NCBI GenBank assembly: GCA_951802195.1
Contig: OX637635.1
Coordinates: 124,001-188,000 of the forward strand
From: Tausonia pullulans
Taxonomy: Eukaryota; Basidiomycota; Tremellomycetes; Cystofilobasidiales; Mrakiaceae
Direction: 5' to 3'
Length of the DNA stretch: 64,000 bases
In this document: positions 1 through 12,830 of the stretch, in pieces
Position numbering within the stretch: position 1 is the first letter of the stretch
How the letters are laid out: the number at the start of each line of letters is the position of its first letter
Position numbers and translations under genes: made by a program
Notes under the pieces: model-generated
Told to the model about the DNA's origin: nothing
Seen by the model: the letters and a program-made list of their open reading frames with translations, nothing else
The model's database searches: none

Positions 1-211
1 GGAGAAGGTCATGCTGATGGTTAGAGGAGTGAGAGCGGAATCGTTGTCATCTTCGGGAACGCATGGTCCGTCGTCATCTTGCCGGCGCGTCGTCGTCGCC
101 CTCGCCCTTCTCTTGTTCTACTCCTCGACCTCCACCTCCGCCCATCCCTCGACCTCTTTCTCAACTCTTTGGCACTTCGCCTCTCTTCCCTCCGCCCCGC
201 CGCTCGGAGCG

Positions 212-2792
212 ATGCTCTGCAACATCTCCCGGCGTCTCCTCCCGCCCGCCCTCCACGCGCGCTCGTTTTGGTCGCGCACCTCTTCTGTCGCGAAGCACGC
301 TGTCAGGGCTGACTCGCCGCCGCTCGTCACCTACTTTGACCTCCCGGCCACGGCCGCTACTTCTCAGTCCACCCAGGTGCTGAGCCCGACGGGCGTCTTC
401 GGCCAGCGGCTCCTCACCTCGCCATCCGGTCTCGCCGAGGTCGCCGCCCACGTTGAGCGTCACTGCAACCTCGTCCTCCGTCGGATCCACGCCGCCCCGG
501 CCGCGGGCCAGGGCGAACTTCGGCTGGTGGTTAAGAACTTTGATCGGCTGAGTGATCTTCTCTGCGGTGTCATTGACATGTGCGAGCTCCTCTGGACGAC
601 CCACCCGGACCGCAAGTGGGTCGCACAGGCCGAGAAGACGTACGAAGGTCTCTGCAGACTCATGAACCAGATGAACGTTGACGAAGCACTTTACGGCGTG
701 AGTTCAAATGAATACAGCAGAACTGATCTCCGATAGTTTTTGCAAGGAACTGACTCCCTAAATTCTGTTGTCTTGAATGTGCGTCGTCGCTGTGGTACCC
801 CGCTCCAGGCCCTCAAGGCCGCCGTGGACGACCCTTCCATCACCGAAGCCTTTACGGCCGAGGAGGCTCGCGCAGCTTACGTCTTCATGCACGACTTTCA
901 AAAGTCTGGTATCCACCTCCCAGCTCGCGATAAGCAGACGTTCGTCAACCTTTCGGAGCAGATCATCGTCCTCGGCCGCCAGTTCGCCACGGATCAGGGG
1001 TCACCTGCTCCGCCCGTCATCTTTCCGGACGTCAAGGCGCTCCTGCCAGGACTCGGGGACCGCTTTGTGCGCCGGGTACGCGGTCGGAGAGGTGACGCTA
1101 AGGTCCAGCCGGGGACGTACGAGAGCGCTATGATCCTCCGCAAGGCCGAGAACGAGGAGGTCCGGCGGAGGATGTGGATCGGCGGGCAGACGGCCAACAG
1201 AGATCAAATATCTGTTCTTGAGCAGCTGCTTTCGACGAGGGCAAGACTTGCTGGTCTCGTCGGTAGAGGGAGCTGGGGAGAGGTGGAGCTGGAGAACAAA
1301 ATGGCGAGCAGTCCGGGTGAGATATCAACTAGGCTGCCCGTCACAACCCGAATGCTCAATCCCTTTCCGTCATTTTTTTTAGCCAACGTCACGGGTTTCC
1401 TCGAGTCTCTTGCTCTTAGCAATCGCCCGGCAGCCCTGAGCGAAATCTCTAAACTCGCCGCCCTCAAGCAGGAGCAACATTCCCTTTCTTCCCTTCCTAA
1501 CCTGCAGCCTTGGGACCGCGATTATTATCTCCAGATGCACGCCGACCACCTTGCCGCCTCGACTGGTTCGCTCGATTCGCTTTCCCCTTACTTCTCCGTC
1601 GGGAACGTCCTCAATGGCCTGTCGACACTCTTTACAAAACTCTACGGCGTCTCATTCGTCCCGGCTCCCGCTGCGCCTGGGGAGGTTTGGCATAACTCGG
1701 TCCGCAAGCTCGAAGTGGTTGACGAGGCGGAAGGTGGCGTTGTCGGCTACATTTACTGTGACCTCTTCTCCCGTGACGGCAAGGCCGGCAACGCCGCCCA
1801 CTACACAGTCCGATGCTCGAGGCGAGTTGACGATGACGACCTTGCGGGAGATCTCAAGTTCTCGGACGACCCAAGCTTCGACCCGAGGCGCGGTGGGCTC
1901 GAGGTTACCCCCTCAACGGCGCGCTCGAGAGAGGGCTGGTATCAGCTCCCGATTGTGGTTCTCAACTGCAACTTTGAGGAACCGACCTTTGAGGCGGGTG
2001 CGACGCTTCTTTCGTGGCAAGAGGTTGAGACAATCTTTCATGAAATGGGCCACGCGATGCACTGTGAGTGTTGAGTGTCCCTCGTGGTGTGACATCTTTC
2101 CATCTGACGTCTTCCCCATGCGCTGGCTTGGCCATGCTTCTTCCCCTGCCCAAGCCATGATCGGCCGCACCGCCCTCCACAACGTCTCCGGCACGCGTGT
2201 CCCCACGGATCTCGCTGAGCTGCCCTCTATCTTTATGGAGAACTTCTCGTCTTCTCCTCTCCTCCTTCCCTCGCTCGTCTCCCACCACGAGACTGGCTTG
2301 CCCCCACCAAAAGACCTCATCCTCGCTCATCAGGCCCAGCGGTCCCACTTCCCGCACCTCGAGAATTCGACTCAAATCTACATGGCGCTCCTCGACCAGC
2401 GGCTCCATTCGCTTTCGCCCAGCGCCACGGACAGTGTCGACTCGACGAGTATTACTCACGCTCTTACCGACGCGATGGGCTTGTTTCCTTCGGTCCCCGG
2501 GACCGCGCCCCAAACACAGTTCGGCCACCTCAACGGTTACGGGGCGTCATATTACTCTTATCTTTTCGACCGCGCTATCGCCGGGCGCGTCTGGGACGTC
2601 GTCTTCCAGCAGGGCGAGGGCGGGATCGACTCCCTTCGCGAGGGCGGTGAGCGGTTCAAGGGCGAGTTACTCAGGTGGGGCGGCGGACGTGACCCTTGGG
2701 AGATGGTCGCTGGAGTTCTTGGGGATGAGGAGCTCAGGGCGGGTGACAAACGAGCGATGGAGCGCGTCGGACAATGGGGCGTGGATAGATGA
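212..2792 (+). CDS. OCT1: Mitochondrial intermediate peptidase (M3 metallopeptidase)
   Basis: This enzyme removes an octapeptide from imported matrix proteins after the first presequence cleavage. Exons read 212-697, 809-1316, 1383-2063 and 2155-2792, which join to a 770-residue protein, the usual family length. The zinc site is a clear HExxH at residues 551-555 (FHEMGHAMHS). The last intron interrupts it directly: the serine codon after MH is split, and the next exon opens with MIGRTALHNVSGTR, the conserved family continuation, followed by TDLAELPSI with the third metal-ligand glutamate. The intron at 1317-1382 is a multiple of three, so the unspliced frame also stays open, but homology supports removing it. 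I chose the ATG at 212 because it begins an Arg/Ser-rich presequence (MLCNISRRLLPP); an in-frame ATG at 11 is possible but less presequence-like. The gene converges on the next one, with 184 nt between the stops. Confidence 0.95.
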
Positions 2793-2976
2793 GCTCGCTT
2801 GCCGTCTGGTTGACACTCAGTGACCCGGCTGAAAATCATTTCATAAGTCAAATCGGTCATTAGCCTGAGCTCAGATCTGAGCGGCAGCATGTCTTTGAGA
2901 TTAGGATCGAGAGGAGGACACCATCAGAGACAACTCGACGGAGTGAAAGAAAGTAGCTGCATCTTGTCTCCGGTAC

Positions 2977-5900
2977 TCACCCGTCTCCGCGGAGGTCGGA
3001 CCCAGCGGCCCAGACCCGCCGACCGCTCCTCTTGTCGACGATGTTTTGGATGATCTGGGGAAGCACGGCCAAAAAGATGTCCGTCAGCGCTGGGTGTGTC
3101 CCCGCACAGGAAGCGGAAGAGGAGATCAACAAGATGCCCACCTGTCCGCGACCAAGGGTCCCACGGCTGAAATCGGTGGCAGGGCGGGCGTCGTGGCCCA
3201 TCTTGCAGAGGGTATCTATGGTCGATTGAGGAATGCCCTCCTCAATGTACACCTGGGCGCGGATGAGGAGTCGGGAGCTCAGATAATTGAAAAGCGAGGC
3301 CAAGGCTTGAGTGGTAGAGCGTACCTCGCTATTGACATCCCCTGCAGCAGCGGTGTGCTTGACTTCAGAGTCGGGCCTATCAAAAAGGGATCTCAGAGGC
3401 TGTTCTAACTCGAAGATAAGATGCTTCTTTGGCCAAGCAGGTCTGGCACGTACAGGCCGGCAGATATGCAGAAACGAGGTGCGTCGAGAGCGGCCTGCAC
3501 CGACATGCCTCGCAGGATGTTGAGAAGGACTTGAACGTGGCCCTGAGGCTGCATGAAGCCTAGGGAAAGACGAGGACGCAAGTAAGGAGAGAACAGATGA
3601 CGAACCGTCATGCACAATATATGGCCACTTACCTCCCATGACACCTGGAAGACCCGGAACGACGGCCGCGTCAGCATATTTCTAGCAAGACAAAGATCGG
3701 GAATCGAATCACCATAAGACAGGAAGAGCTCGTTGCCTTTGGTGGCCATGGCGGGAATGATGGTGTGGTAGGGACGTTTCCCACCCTGTCGAACGGCAAG
3801 GAAGAAGAGTCAGCTCGCAATGACAGTGACCACGCGCCTCCGCGAGAGCAAACTACGAACCTTGAGCTCGTTGGGATGGCCCTGCTCGAGCGTGAAACCG
3901 CTTCCTCGGTTCTGGAGGGTGAAGCCGCAACCCTTCGGGATGGCTCCAGTGCCAAAGCCGGCGTAACTGGCAGAAAGAATAGGATCGCGCTCGTCAGCAT
4001 CTAGCTGAGGGTCAAATAAGGATCAGAGATCAGCCTAACTTTGAGGCGATGAAAGAGCAAGCGTTTCCTGGTTAGAATGAAAAAAGGAAAACAAAATGTC
4101 AGTGGAGGTAGGAGGGAGATGATCTAACCGCTAATGAGTGACAAACCCTGATCATCGGCAGTCGTGAAGTATACAGTGTCGGAAGATGCACAGGGCCTTC
4201 CGTGGTGCACGGAGACCGTCGCGGCAGCTGAAAAGGGTGAAAGAGGTTCAGCAACCCAGGAAGATGAGGCAGCGATCGCGAGCAGCGTACAAGGATCGAA
4301 AAGGTGCGCCCGGGTCTTGAGGTATTGCTGAGCATATCCGAACGAGGTGAGCAATGGAAAGCCGGCCGGTGCATTTGGGTAGTCAATGACTAACCTCACT
4401 TAGGAGCTCGTCGACGGGGACATGGACCTTCTCCGGGTCGGCAATGTAGTACCTGTGAGCGAGCCACAGCGGTCGTCAACAATGCTGATTGGCGCCGCGG
4501 AGTCTCTCGAGAGGGGCATACCTTGTGTCAGCGAAACTGAGACGAAGTGCCTCGATCACGGTGTGCAGATATTCGACAGAGTTGTGCTCCATTTCGAGAA
4601 GCTTCGCGATCTTCCCCTCCTTCTCCATCTCATCGAGGATGCCGAGGGCGAGCCTAGGATGATTAACGAGCTCAGAGAGCATCACTTGCAATGAGATCAC
4701 TGGAAGTCTACTCACAAAGCGGTCAACCCCTGTCCGTTCGGCGGGCACTCGTGAACGGTTACGCCTCCCTCGACTTCCTTCTTATAAGTATAAGAAATCG
4801 GCGTGACCTTTGTTGAAGTGTGCTCCGCAAGGTCGGAGAGCTCCATGACCCCGCCCTTGCTCTGATGACAGACAAGCAGCAAGACGCTCAGTCTCCGCTC
4901 TAGGTCTGGCTAATTTTCCCCCACTAGAGGACAGGCGCACTTGGATGAGCTCGATGATTGCCTCGGCGATTCTACCTCTATAAAATCCGTCCTTGCCGTC
5001 TTTGGCCACGGCTTTGAACGTGGTGGCAAGGTCGGGGAACCTCTACGAGTTTCATCAAACGTGAGCTCAGCCCATCTTGTATACAGAGGCGGCTTTAGGA
5101 CGCACCATGATCTCTCCGGGAAGAGGGGCTCGACCGTTTAGAAGCATGGCGTCGGCCGATGGCGAGGCGTTCTTGATGAGATTCACGGAACGCTGCCACT
5201 GTTGACTCAAAATAGGACCTGTAAGCAGAGGGGAGGGGGGTTCTCCTCTCAAAAAATGAGCGTACGGCATGCGAGTGAATCTCAGTGGTTGGCACGCCCT
5301 CCTCAGCGAGACGGATGGCACTGTGACTTGAGGTCAGGACAAGGCAAAAACACGAACATTGACAGCGATCGACGTTAGGGCTCACGGGGCAAGAATCTGC
5401 TCCATAGTCAGCTTGCCGCTGCCAAACTCCTCGATAGTGGTGCACCATCCTGCGGCAGCTCCCGGTACGGTGACGCTGTTGAGATCTACTCCAAAACTGT
5501 AAGCTTCTCGAGGTCTCTGTAAAATCGGACGTGCGAGTTATGTGCCGCCACAGCCTTACCAGTAAGAGGAATTGTGCGGCCGCTGATGCCCTTGGAGCGA
5601 ACGTACTCCATGGTGAGCTTCTTGGGCGAGCGCCCAGAGCCGTTGACGCCCTTGACAGTCTTATCCGAAGCGTTGTAGAAGAGGCAGAAGATATCGCCTC
5701 CAATTCCTAGAAGACCGCGAGCGAGAGAATTGATGATGAGCTTGATAGGTGGGGTTCTAACGCGCGAAGGGCCGATTTACCGGTGCAGCTGGGCTCGGTG
5801 ACTGAGAGAGGGATAGCACGAGAGCACTCAGTTTCAGGCCATGGTAAGCGGGATGAGAACCCTAGACTCACCATTGAGGGCAGCGGCAGTCGCAACAGCA

Positions 5901-6184
5901 GCATCAGCTAAGAGGAGACGTCGTCAGGCTTGGCGGCTCGGGTCACGGTGAGGGAGGAGAACCCGTGAAGACACACCTGCATTTCCTCCCTTCGCAAGGA
6001 TCTCCAGTCCAGCCTGGACGGCGAGCGGCTGGGAGGCGGCGACGATGCCCTTGGTGCCAAAGACGACGGAGCGTCTGCCAGACGGCCGCGTCAACTGTCA
6101 GCTCGGCCCGCGGCGTGGGGGATGACCTCCTCGCGTGATCGCTGACCTGCTGGGGAACTGCTGGAAGTGGTCGTAGGTGGCCAT
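2977..6184 (-). CDS. Gamma-glutamyltranspeptidase-like Ntn hydrolase
   Basis: The protein belongs to the gamma-glutamyltransferase family, which transfers or hydrolyses gamma-glutamyl groups of glutathione and related amides. Translation on the minus strand starts at [12 protein letters not shown] (ATG at 6184) and runs through [16 protein letters not shown], the VTEPSCTG...GGDIFCLFY region, and the [12 protein letters not shown] segment around the autoproteolytic nucleophile threonine. It continues into [14 protein letters not shown] and ALDAPRFCI. The tail has IEEGIP, MGHDARP, GRGQV and [12 protein letters not shown] followed by a stop at 2977. The early FGTKGIVA start without a signal peptide or membrane anchor, and the GRGQ...AGSD tail, resemble the soluble YwrD-like branch rather than the secreted vacuolar enzyme. 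About a dozen short introns break the gene; I did not fix every join. A GTGAGT lies right over the stop, so a short alternative last exon downstream is conceivable. Confidence 0.88.
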
Positions 6185-6600
6185 GCTGAGAAAGGAGGGG
6201 TAAGAGGAGGTTGGTGTGAATGTTTGGGGGAAGATGGAGATGAAGTGTGCTCTCGTCCGGCGGTCCTCCGTCTACTGAAGCCGCCCTCTCCCTCCGTCGG
6301 CCTCCTCCGAATGAAAGCTGGCAATGGCAGGAACCGGCCGAAAAGGAGGAGTATCATGCGAGGAGGGAGAAAGAAGATCAAGGAGCTAGCAGAAAGCGAG
6401 GGGAAGCGGTTCTGAAATTTCTCTGCAGTATAGTTTTCTTTCGCTTGACGAGAAAACCTGTCCCCGGTCGAGGGCCGAGGATGTGCAGGATCGATTGCTC
6501 GCTCGCACATCGTCAACCGGTAGTCGCTCAGACCCGGCTTCACCCGGAACAGTCGTTTCCCATCCCTGCAACCATCACCCACGTCTCCTGCTCATCCATC
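6185..6600. promoter_or_regulatory. Divergent promoter region
   Basis: This 416-nt gap separates the starts of the transpeptidase-like gene (minus) and the isochorismatase-like gene (plus), so it should carry both promoters. A purine-rich stretch lies at about 6320-6400. I see no clear TATA box and no coding signal of its own; the open frames crossing it are short and on the wrong scale for this genome's exons. Confidence 0.5.
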
Positions 6601-7690
6601 ATGCCCTCCCCCATTACCCCCACCAACACCCTCTTCTTCGTCTGCGATATCCAGACCAAATTCAGTGTGTCTGCCGCTTTGGGTCGCCTCAGAATCGTAG
6701 CCCGCGGATGTCTGTCGCTGGGCCTGTCTCATCGCTGGCTTACCGACTGTTCTCGTCTTGATCTGCTTAGGCACGGCCATCTCCGGCTGGGATCATGTTG
6801 TTTACACTGCCAAGAAGATGCTCGACTTTGCGCGCATCCTCAACGTCCCGGTGCTCGCGACGGAGCAGAACCCGAAGGGTGAGCCGTGAGCGGGCATGTG
6901 TGAGCTTGGCTCAGGACGCTTGTCTGGAAGCCGTGCATCGCCCGCCCCCGTCCCCTCCCACGTTTGCAAGAGGAAAAAGGTCGAAGAAGGAGACAACTAC
7001 TCACGCAGCGTCTTCACGCATTCGAATTTTCTTCGACAGCTCTGGGCGGAACGGATCCCGTAGTTGGATACGAGGGCTTGCCGAATGCGCTCAAACTGGG
7101 TGTCTTCCCCAAGACCAAAGTACATTCGAGAGCGGCACAAGGATAGACTGTCTATGTGCGTCCTCGTTGGCTGACCGCCCCGTCCCCACTGCAGTTCTCG
7201 ATGTTGCTCCCTGAAACGACGGCGCTCATGGAAAAGCTCGCCACGGAGCACGTCGTCATCTTTGGCATTGAGTCCCACATTTGCGTGCTCCAAACCGTGC
7301 TCGCCATTCTTGCGCAGGAGCCACGAGTAGCCGTCCACGTTATCGCCGACGGTGTCTCGAGCTGTAACAGGGAGGAAGTTGCGATCGCTCTGGCTGTGAG
7401 TGGCGGCCGTTCTTCTTTTCTCTCCCTCGTGCACCCCTTCTCCCCCTCTCGCCTTCTCGCTAGAAATATCTTCTTGTACTCACTTTCATCGGCTCTCCTT
7501 CTGTTAGCGCATGGCGGCCGCCGGCGCAAGCGTGACGACGTCCGAGTCGGTCCTCTTTCAGCTCATGTCCGATGCTGGGGAGCCGACGTTCAAGACCTTC
7601 TCCAAGGAGGTCAAGGCCCATAAAGAAAGGACTTCTGCCTCCATGAACGCCCTCCTCGGGGATGGTGCCGCTCGGAATGCGAAGCTTTGA
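6601..7690 (+). CDS. Isochorismatase-family hydrolase
   Basis: Five exons (6601-6664, 6771-6878, 7040-7119, 7195-7395, 7508-7690) join to 211 residues, the normal size for a single-domain cysteine hydrolase of the isochorismatase/nicotinamidase fold. The strand-1 aspartate is Asp16 in [24 protein letters not shown] follows. The lysine region is around residues 82-84 (PKTKFSM), and the nucleophile is Cys114 in [10 protein letters not shown]. The combination of ATEQNPKALG and ESHICV places it with the ISOC1/ISOC2-like and YcaC-like proteins. These are thought to be cytosolic or mitochondrial, and their substrate is not firmly known, so I do not assign one. The ATG at 6601 gives the typical 10-residue lead before the first beta strand. 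The gene is divergent from the transpeptidase-like gene. Confidence 0.93.
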
Positions 7691-8755
7691 AGACGGAGTG
7701 GCGTGGCCGCGCTGAGAGTTTGAAGGACGTTGTTCAGGAAGCTCAGTCATGTTATGCTACTGCACGGATCAAGCCGAGATCTCAGGGCGCAAAACCTGGC
7801 AAGGTATGAGCAGGAACGAGGCTGGCTGTTGGCCTTCGATGTCTTCGGCAACGTTGCATAGAGAGACATGTGTTGCGCTCCGCTGTCCCCGCTCGCGCTT
7901 GCCGTACTTACTTACCCGCGACCGCCCGCGTCGTCCCCTGGCTGGTTGACGGGCCGCTCGAGAAGCAGCCGTCTCTGTTCTCGACCATCACGACCCATCC
8001 ACGATTGCTCCACAGTCTTCGGACACTCCCTGTCTCCTTCCTGACGTCCCACAGCAGAGTTCCACATCGACTAGGTTCGCTTTGCTTTCACACTTTCCTC
8101 CCTCGCCTCTCCACCCACGCTCCGCCGATCTCGGCCCCGCCTCCCCCTCTTGCTCGCAGAACTAGCGGCACCTCTGCCCCTTTCAACAAACCGTGAGTCG
8201 ACCTCCTGCTAGCCACTACTTGTTGGGGTGTCGCAGGTTATCTCTGGGGCATCTGCCAGTATCTCGTGGTCATGCGGGTATCTCCTTCTCACCTGGGAGT
8301 CTAGCCGTCAACGCCTATCGTGCGTGAGCAGGGAGGAAGAGGTCGAGGGCTCACTGCGTAAACATTAGTCCACGGAGGAGGAAGTGGCATAAGTCGTCTG
8401 TGTCTTCTGGCTTCGACATGTGTCTTGGAGATGGTTGGAATAGCTATGGATCCCCCTAGACGGTCGCCGCCTGCCGCAAAGCGAGCGCGTCGAACTAGAG
8501 AGGATCTGACGATCTTGGATTGGCGACTCTCTGATCTCTTCGTGCCCCAAGCATTTGTCGTCTTCTTACCCTCTGCTTTCACGTTCTGTCAAGACCCCTG
8601 CGAGAGAATCTTTGCCAACTCGGCCGTCGTGAGTCCCCCTTCCAGGCGCGTCGCTTCCCTTGTCGTCCTACCCCACCCGCCACGGACGCGTTGCTCTTAC
8701 CCCCACTTGGTCACAGCCTCATACATTATCCTCTTCTCTCATCTTGCAGGCCCAG
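7691..8755 (+). other. Intergenic / probable 5' leader with introns
   Basis: This stretch lies between two plus-strand genes. It holds several good splice signals (for example a donor near 8190 with an acceptor at 8237, and a donor near 8636 with an acceptor at 8750). They suggest that the following serine-rich gene has a spliced 5' leader or extra N-terminal exons. A frame running from 8425 to 8639 can be spliced in frame onto the exon starting at 8751, so the protein might be longer at its N terminus than I annotate. I recognise no domain here. Confidence 0.4.
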
Positions 8756-11700
8756 ATGTTAAAGGATGAAGAAGCCTCCTTTTCCGGGATTAAACCATCG
8801 ACCACGGCAGGATGTACGCATGAAGTTTTGGGTGCCAGCGCCGCATCTGTATGATGGAGTTGACTGACGCGTCGGTCGTGCCTGGTCCATTCTAGCCAAT
8901 CTCTCCCTCGACTATTACTACTCTGGGATCTCGTCTGGGCCAAACAACGACCACCCTCCCGACTCCGTCAACTCGTTGTCTTTGAACCAAAGCCCGGGCG
9001 GTGGTACTCCCAAGTCGCTCGAGACAAACGGATGGATCAACAACGGTCAACAAAGAGCACCTAGCGGAGAGGAAGGAGATTCTATACCCTTCGCGCAAAC
9101 CCGGCGGCCCCAGTCGATGACTAGCTCGAGTCAGGGGGAAACGGACGACGAAGGGATGGTAGACGTCTCATGGGCACGGAGAATGATCGAGGAGCTCGAT
9201 AACGAGGCGACCAGCTCGTCGGAAAGTGGAGACCGTCCCTCCTTCGACGTGGACAATCAGTCCGACTACCTCCGTGCCTCCTCATCGACCTCCTCCTTCT
9301 CTACCTCGCCATATGCCTCCTTCGGGCCCGGCACCAGCCCCTCCAATCACACTCAGATGACGTCTAACCCTTACTCCTCCAGTAGCCCTCAGACGACACC
9401 TCGCCTGCTGCCGAGTGTCACACCTCCTCCCGGCTCGCCATCCTCCACACACACACATACCGGGGACCGCGACGCCTCAGGCTTCCGGAACGCGGACAGA
9501 AGAGAACACTTGCCCCACGGCCTGTTGCATCGTCACATTGCCATTTCAAAGACCTCGCCTGTGCCCTCGGCATCAGGCTCTGTCGCGGACGAGCTCTTTG
9601 GCGATGTCTCGGGCTACAGCACCGACTCATCTTTCAGCTCCTCCTCTCACCCTCAGTTCGCCATAATCCGTGGGCACCAGAGAGAACTTGCTGAGGGCTT
9701 CAGCCTTGCCGCCCCGCCTGGAGCCTCGTCGAGCCGCAATCTGCGGGATGGTGCGGAATTCGGCGATCACTCCACTCTCGACGGACAGAGTTCGTCCAAG
9801 CAGCCGAAAACTGTCACTGTGGCTCATCACGCGGCGACCGACTTTTCCAACGGCGGTGTCGTCAATCATGTCGTTGATCTAGACCAAGACTCAGACGCGG
9901 AGGAGCGCGTCATCGAACAACCGCCTCCGAGCCAAGGGCCATGGCAGACGGCAGCGGTGGAGGAGCCAGATGTTGAGGAAGGGGAAGAGGACTATTACCG
10001 GCGGACGCGCGAGCCTGGTGTGGATTCACCCGCTCTACGCGCCGCGAGGGAGCGAGCAAGGAAGGCACGGTCGCTCCATCTTGCCGCCACAGCAGGCATG
10101 GCGGTATCTCCTCCGTCTGTTGGTGCTGGAGGGGCTGGCGATCCTCCTCTCAGCTCAAGAAGCTGGACTTCTGAGGATGCGCCATCAAGGCGGGTCAACT
10201 CCGGTCTCGAGCAGCAGCAGAGCGCGAGTCCGGAAAATGGCCTCCCGCCACCGACTAATATCGAGGATGAGACACAGCCTCGACAGAGCCTTACTGTCGA
10301 GCGACCAACTCGGAGTGAAATGAGGTATGTTCGAAGTCTTACCATCCTCTAGCTCCTCCCTGGCTAACCGTCCCTCATCCGTGGATCTTCAAGGAGTTCA
10401 AGGACGCCCTCTCCGAGCGGCAATGCTCGCGAGCCCTACCGCTCTCTCGTTGACTCTGGTATGGCCTCTCCGCCCGGACCGGCACCTACCTTATCCCATT
10501 TTCGCGAGCCCGCCACCGACGAGCGTGCCTCACCTATCACCCCCGCCGCTACGATGGCAACGTCAACAGCTGCTTCTTCAGCGACCGCCGCTTTCGCAAC
10601 CCTCAGCGATGCCCAAACACTTGAGGAGCTCACAGCCGCCGTCGATCGCGCCATCAACGATACAGGGACAGGAGAGAGCCTTGCCCTCCGAAACGACTTT
10701 TCCCCGCGGGCGTCGCCGCCTCCACATAGGAGGACTGCCGCTCAGCTCAAGGGTGGCGATGTGGAGGAGTACGTGCTGGTCAGTCCGCCAAAGCCGTCGC
10801 GGCCAAAGCATCAGCAAATCAGGCGCTCCTCCGAAGAGGTCACCGCGAGGTCAAGCAGGGTGGCCGGGGTCAGCACGCCTCCGGCTTCATCTGCTGTGGG
10901 CCCGAAACGCACAGTTGTTCGCAGGACGTCTTCGCTCGCCTCGCTCACCTCCCTCTTGGACGCAGGGGCGGCGGCAAAAGCTCCTCCCCTGACGTCATCG
11001 ATACAAGCCAACGCCAATGCGAGTGCGCCTCCGCTGACGGCGGCCCGTCGCGTAGGCTCGTCGACGACTCTTTACGCCCAATCGACAGCCTCGGCGCTGG
11101 TCTGCACGGTCGGCCAGCTCCGGCCCTGGCCCAACGCGATGCTCTTCACCGACATTCGATCGCTTCGCTCTCCGGGGGAAAAGGCGCAGACGTATGCGCG
11201 CAAGATCAACGAGCTAGCGCAGTCCGACACCGGCCTGAAGGATTGGATCCGGTACAAGAATGGCCAGCCCTTGAGAAGTAAGTGGCTCCTCTTCTTCGAG
11301 GACACTTGCAGACCTGCGTTTCTGATGGCTGTTTTCGTTCCCTTGCAGATTCGTGTCGCCCGTCTATCGCAACGGCCTCTCGGCATGTGTCTTCGCCCGA
11401 TCCCGCTTCTCTTGGACAGGGCCGCCCCTCCTTCTCCAGTTTCGTCCCCTCGGTCCCAACGATCCCCGGCTCCCGCAACGTTTCCTCGTCGTCCGCCTTC
11501 TCCGAGGACTTTCCTCTTCGTCAAGGCTGCGCGTCCTTCCAGGCTCAACAGATCCGGAACGTGTCACCCCCCTCAGGTGGTCCGCCGCCCAATCTCCCAT
11601 ACCCGCAGCTCGCAATCGGTCTGGGCAAGTCCAGCTCCACCGCGAGCCTCGCAAGCCGCGCTTCCAACTCCACGACCGGGTTTTTTGCTGCTCTCGGTCG

Positions 11701-12433
11701 CAGAGGGTCGGCCTCGAATGGCAGCAAATTCGTCAAAGCAGCAGGACAGTCCAAGTCACCTCCGGCGAATCTAGCAACGCTGCCGCAGTCGCGGAGAGAG
11801 TCGCTTGAGAGCCCGGGGAGCGGCAGCGTTTTCAGGGAAATGGGTGCTGGCCCGCCCTTGGGCATCCACAAGGCTGGGATGGGGCAGGGTAGTCATGCTC
11901 GCACAGGCGGACCGGGACCGTCCGGCCCTCGTGAGTCTTTCCTTCGAGTCCTCTTGATTGAGACTGAAAGACCGAGCTCTTGACATCTTTCCGGTCCTTT
12001 CATACAACAGGCGTCCGCAACTCTTCACTCCAGTCCTCCTCCAACCTCACCGCCCTTGCCGTCTCTTCCGATCCAGCTGTGCCTCGCGCGAGCGTCGACT
12101 TCGACCGTCTCTCTAGACATTCCCCGCCGCCGCCGTCCCATACCCCGCCGTACAGCCTCCCTCTGGCGCCACTCGCTGAGCCTGAGGCTCAGGCTCATCT
12201 CACTGGCACTGGGAATGCCAAATTTGATCGAGAGCTTCGGGAGATGGTCGAGCTTCTTGACGAAGATGAACGTGTGCTCGGGGAGTACCTGAAGAGAAAT
12301 GGCGACTACATGACGGCCATCGGTAAGTCTTCGGCGGCTGCTTTCTATGGGAGACATACTGATTCTGGTTATTTGGAACTGGGCAGGCGCCTACCTCGCG
12401 GATCAGAAGAGAGGCCAGATCTTTCGCATCTGA
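8756..12433 (+). CDS. Large serine-rich, mostly disordered protein of unknown function
   Basis: Six exons (8756-8813, 8896-10324, 10394-11277, 11349-11930, 12011-12322, 12387-12433) join without a frame break to 1103 residues. Most of the protein is Ser/Pro/Thr-rich low complexity, as expected for a phosphorylated regulatory or scaffold protein. Two parts look constrained. One is a roughly 45-residue block encoded just before the intron at 11278, containing LFTDIRSLRSPGEKA, YARKINELA and TGLKDWI. The other is the acidic/basic C terminus with FDRELREMVELLDEDERVL and AYLADQKRGQIF. I recall blocks like the first from other fungal serine-rich proteins but cannot name a family. There is no signal peptide or membrane segment. 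The start at the ATG 8756 is uncertain, because in-frame spliced sequence exists upstream. The final exon is only 47 nt. Confidence 0.8.
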
Positions 12434-12830
12434 GACTTCCGTTCATATTTTTTCCTCTCCACTTCCCCTGGGCACTTTTTCCCACTGATTATCTTTTTGT
12501 TCTTCCTATGTATCTATTTTTCACGCGCTTCTCCGGCTTCATTTTCCCGTTGCGTCTGTTCTTCTTCCCCGCCAATTCCTCTGTCGTATGAATGTCGTTT
12601 TTGTCCTCATGTTCTGGGCGCTTGAAGCACCTCTCCTCTGATGCATCAGTCGATAAGAAACTCCTGAACCTCGACCGCTCAAGGAGAACTACAATACTGC
12701 CTCCAGATACAAACAACTCACCTCACGGACCTCAAGCCTCCTAGCCTCTGAATTCGGGGTCGACCAGTTGGCCCTGTATAAAACGCGACTAAGATTTGAC
12801 GAGCATGGCCCTCGCTCTGGCACTCTCAGC
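12434..12830. other. Intergenic, 3' flank
   Basis: This is a T-rich stretch after the serine-rich gene (for example the run of TTTTTCC and ATCTTTTTGTTCTTCC around 12440-12570). It is probably 3' UTR and terminator sequence of the plus gene, running into the tail of the decayed minus-strand gene. No gene is seen. Confidence 0.4.
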
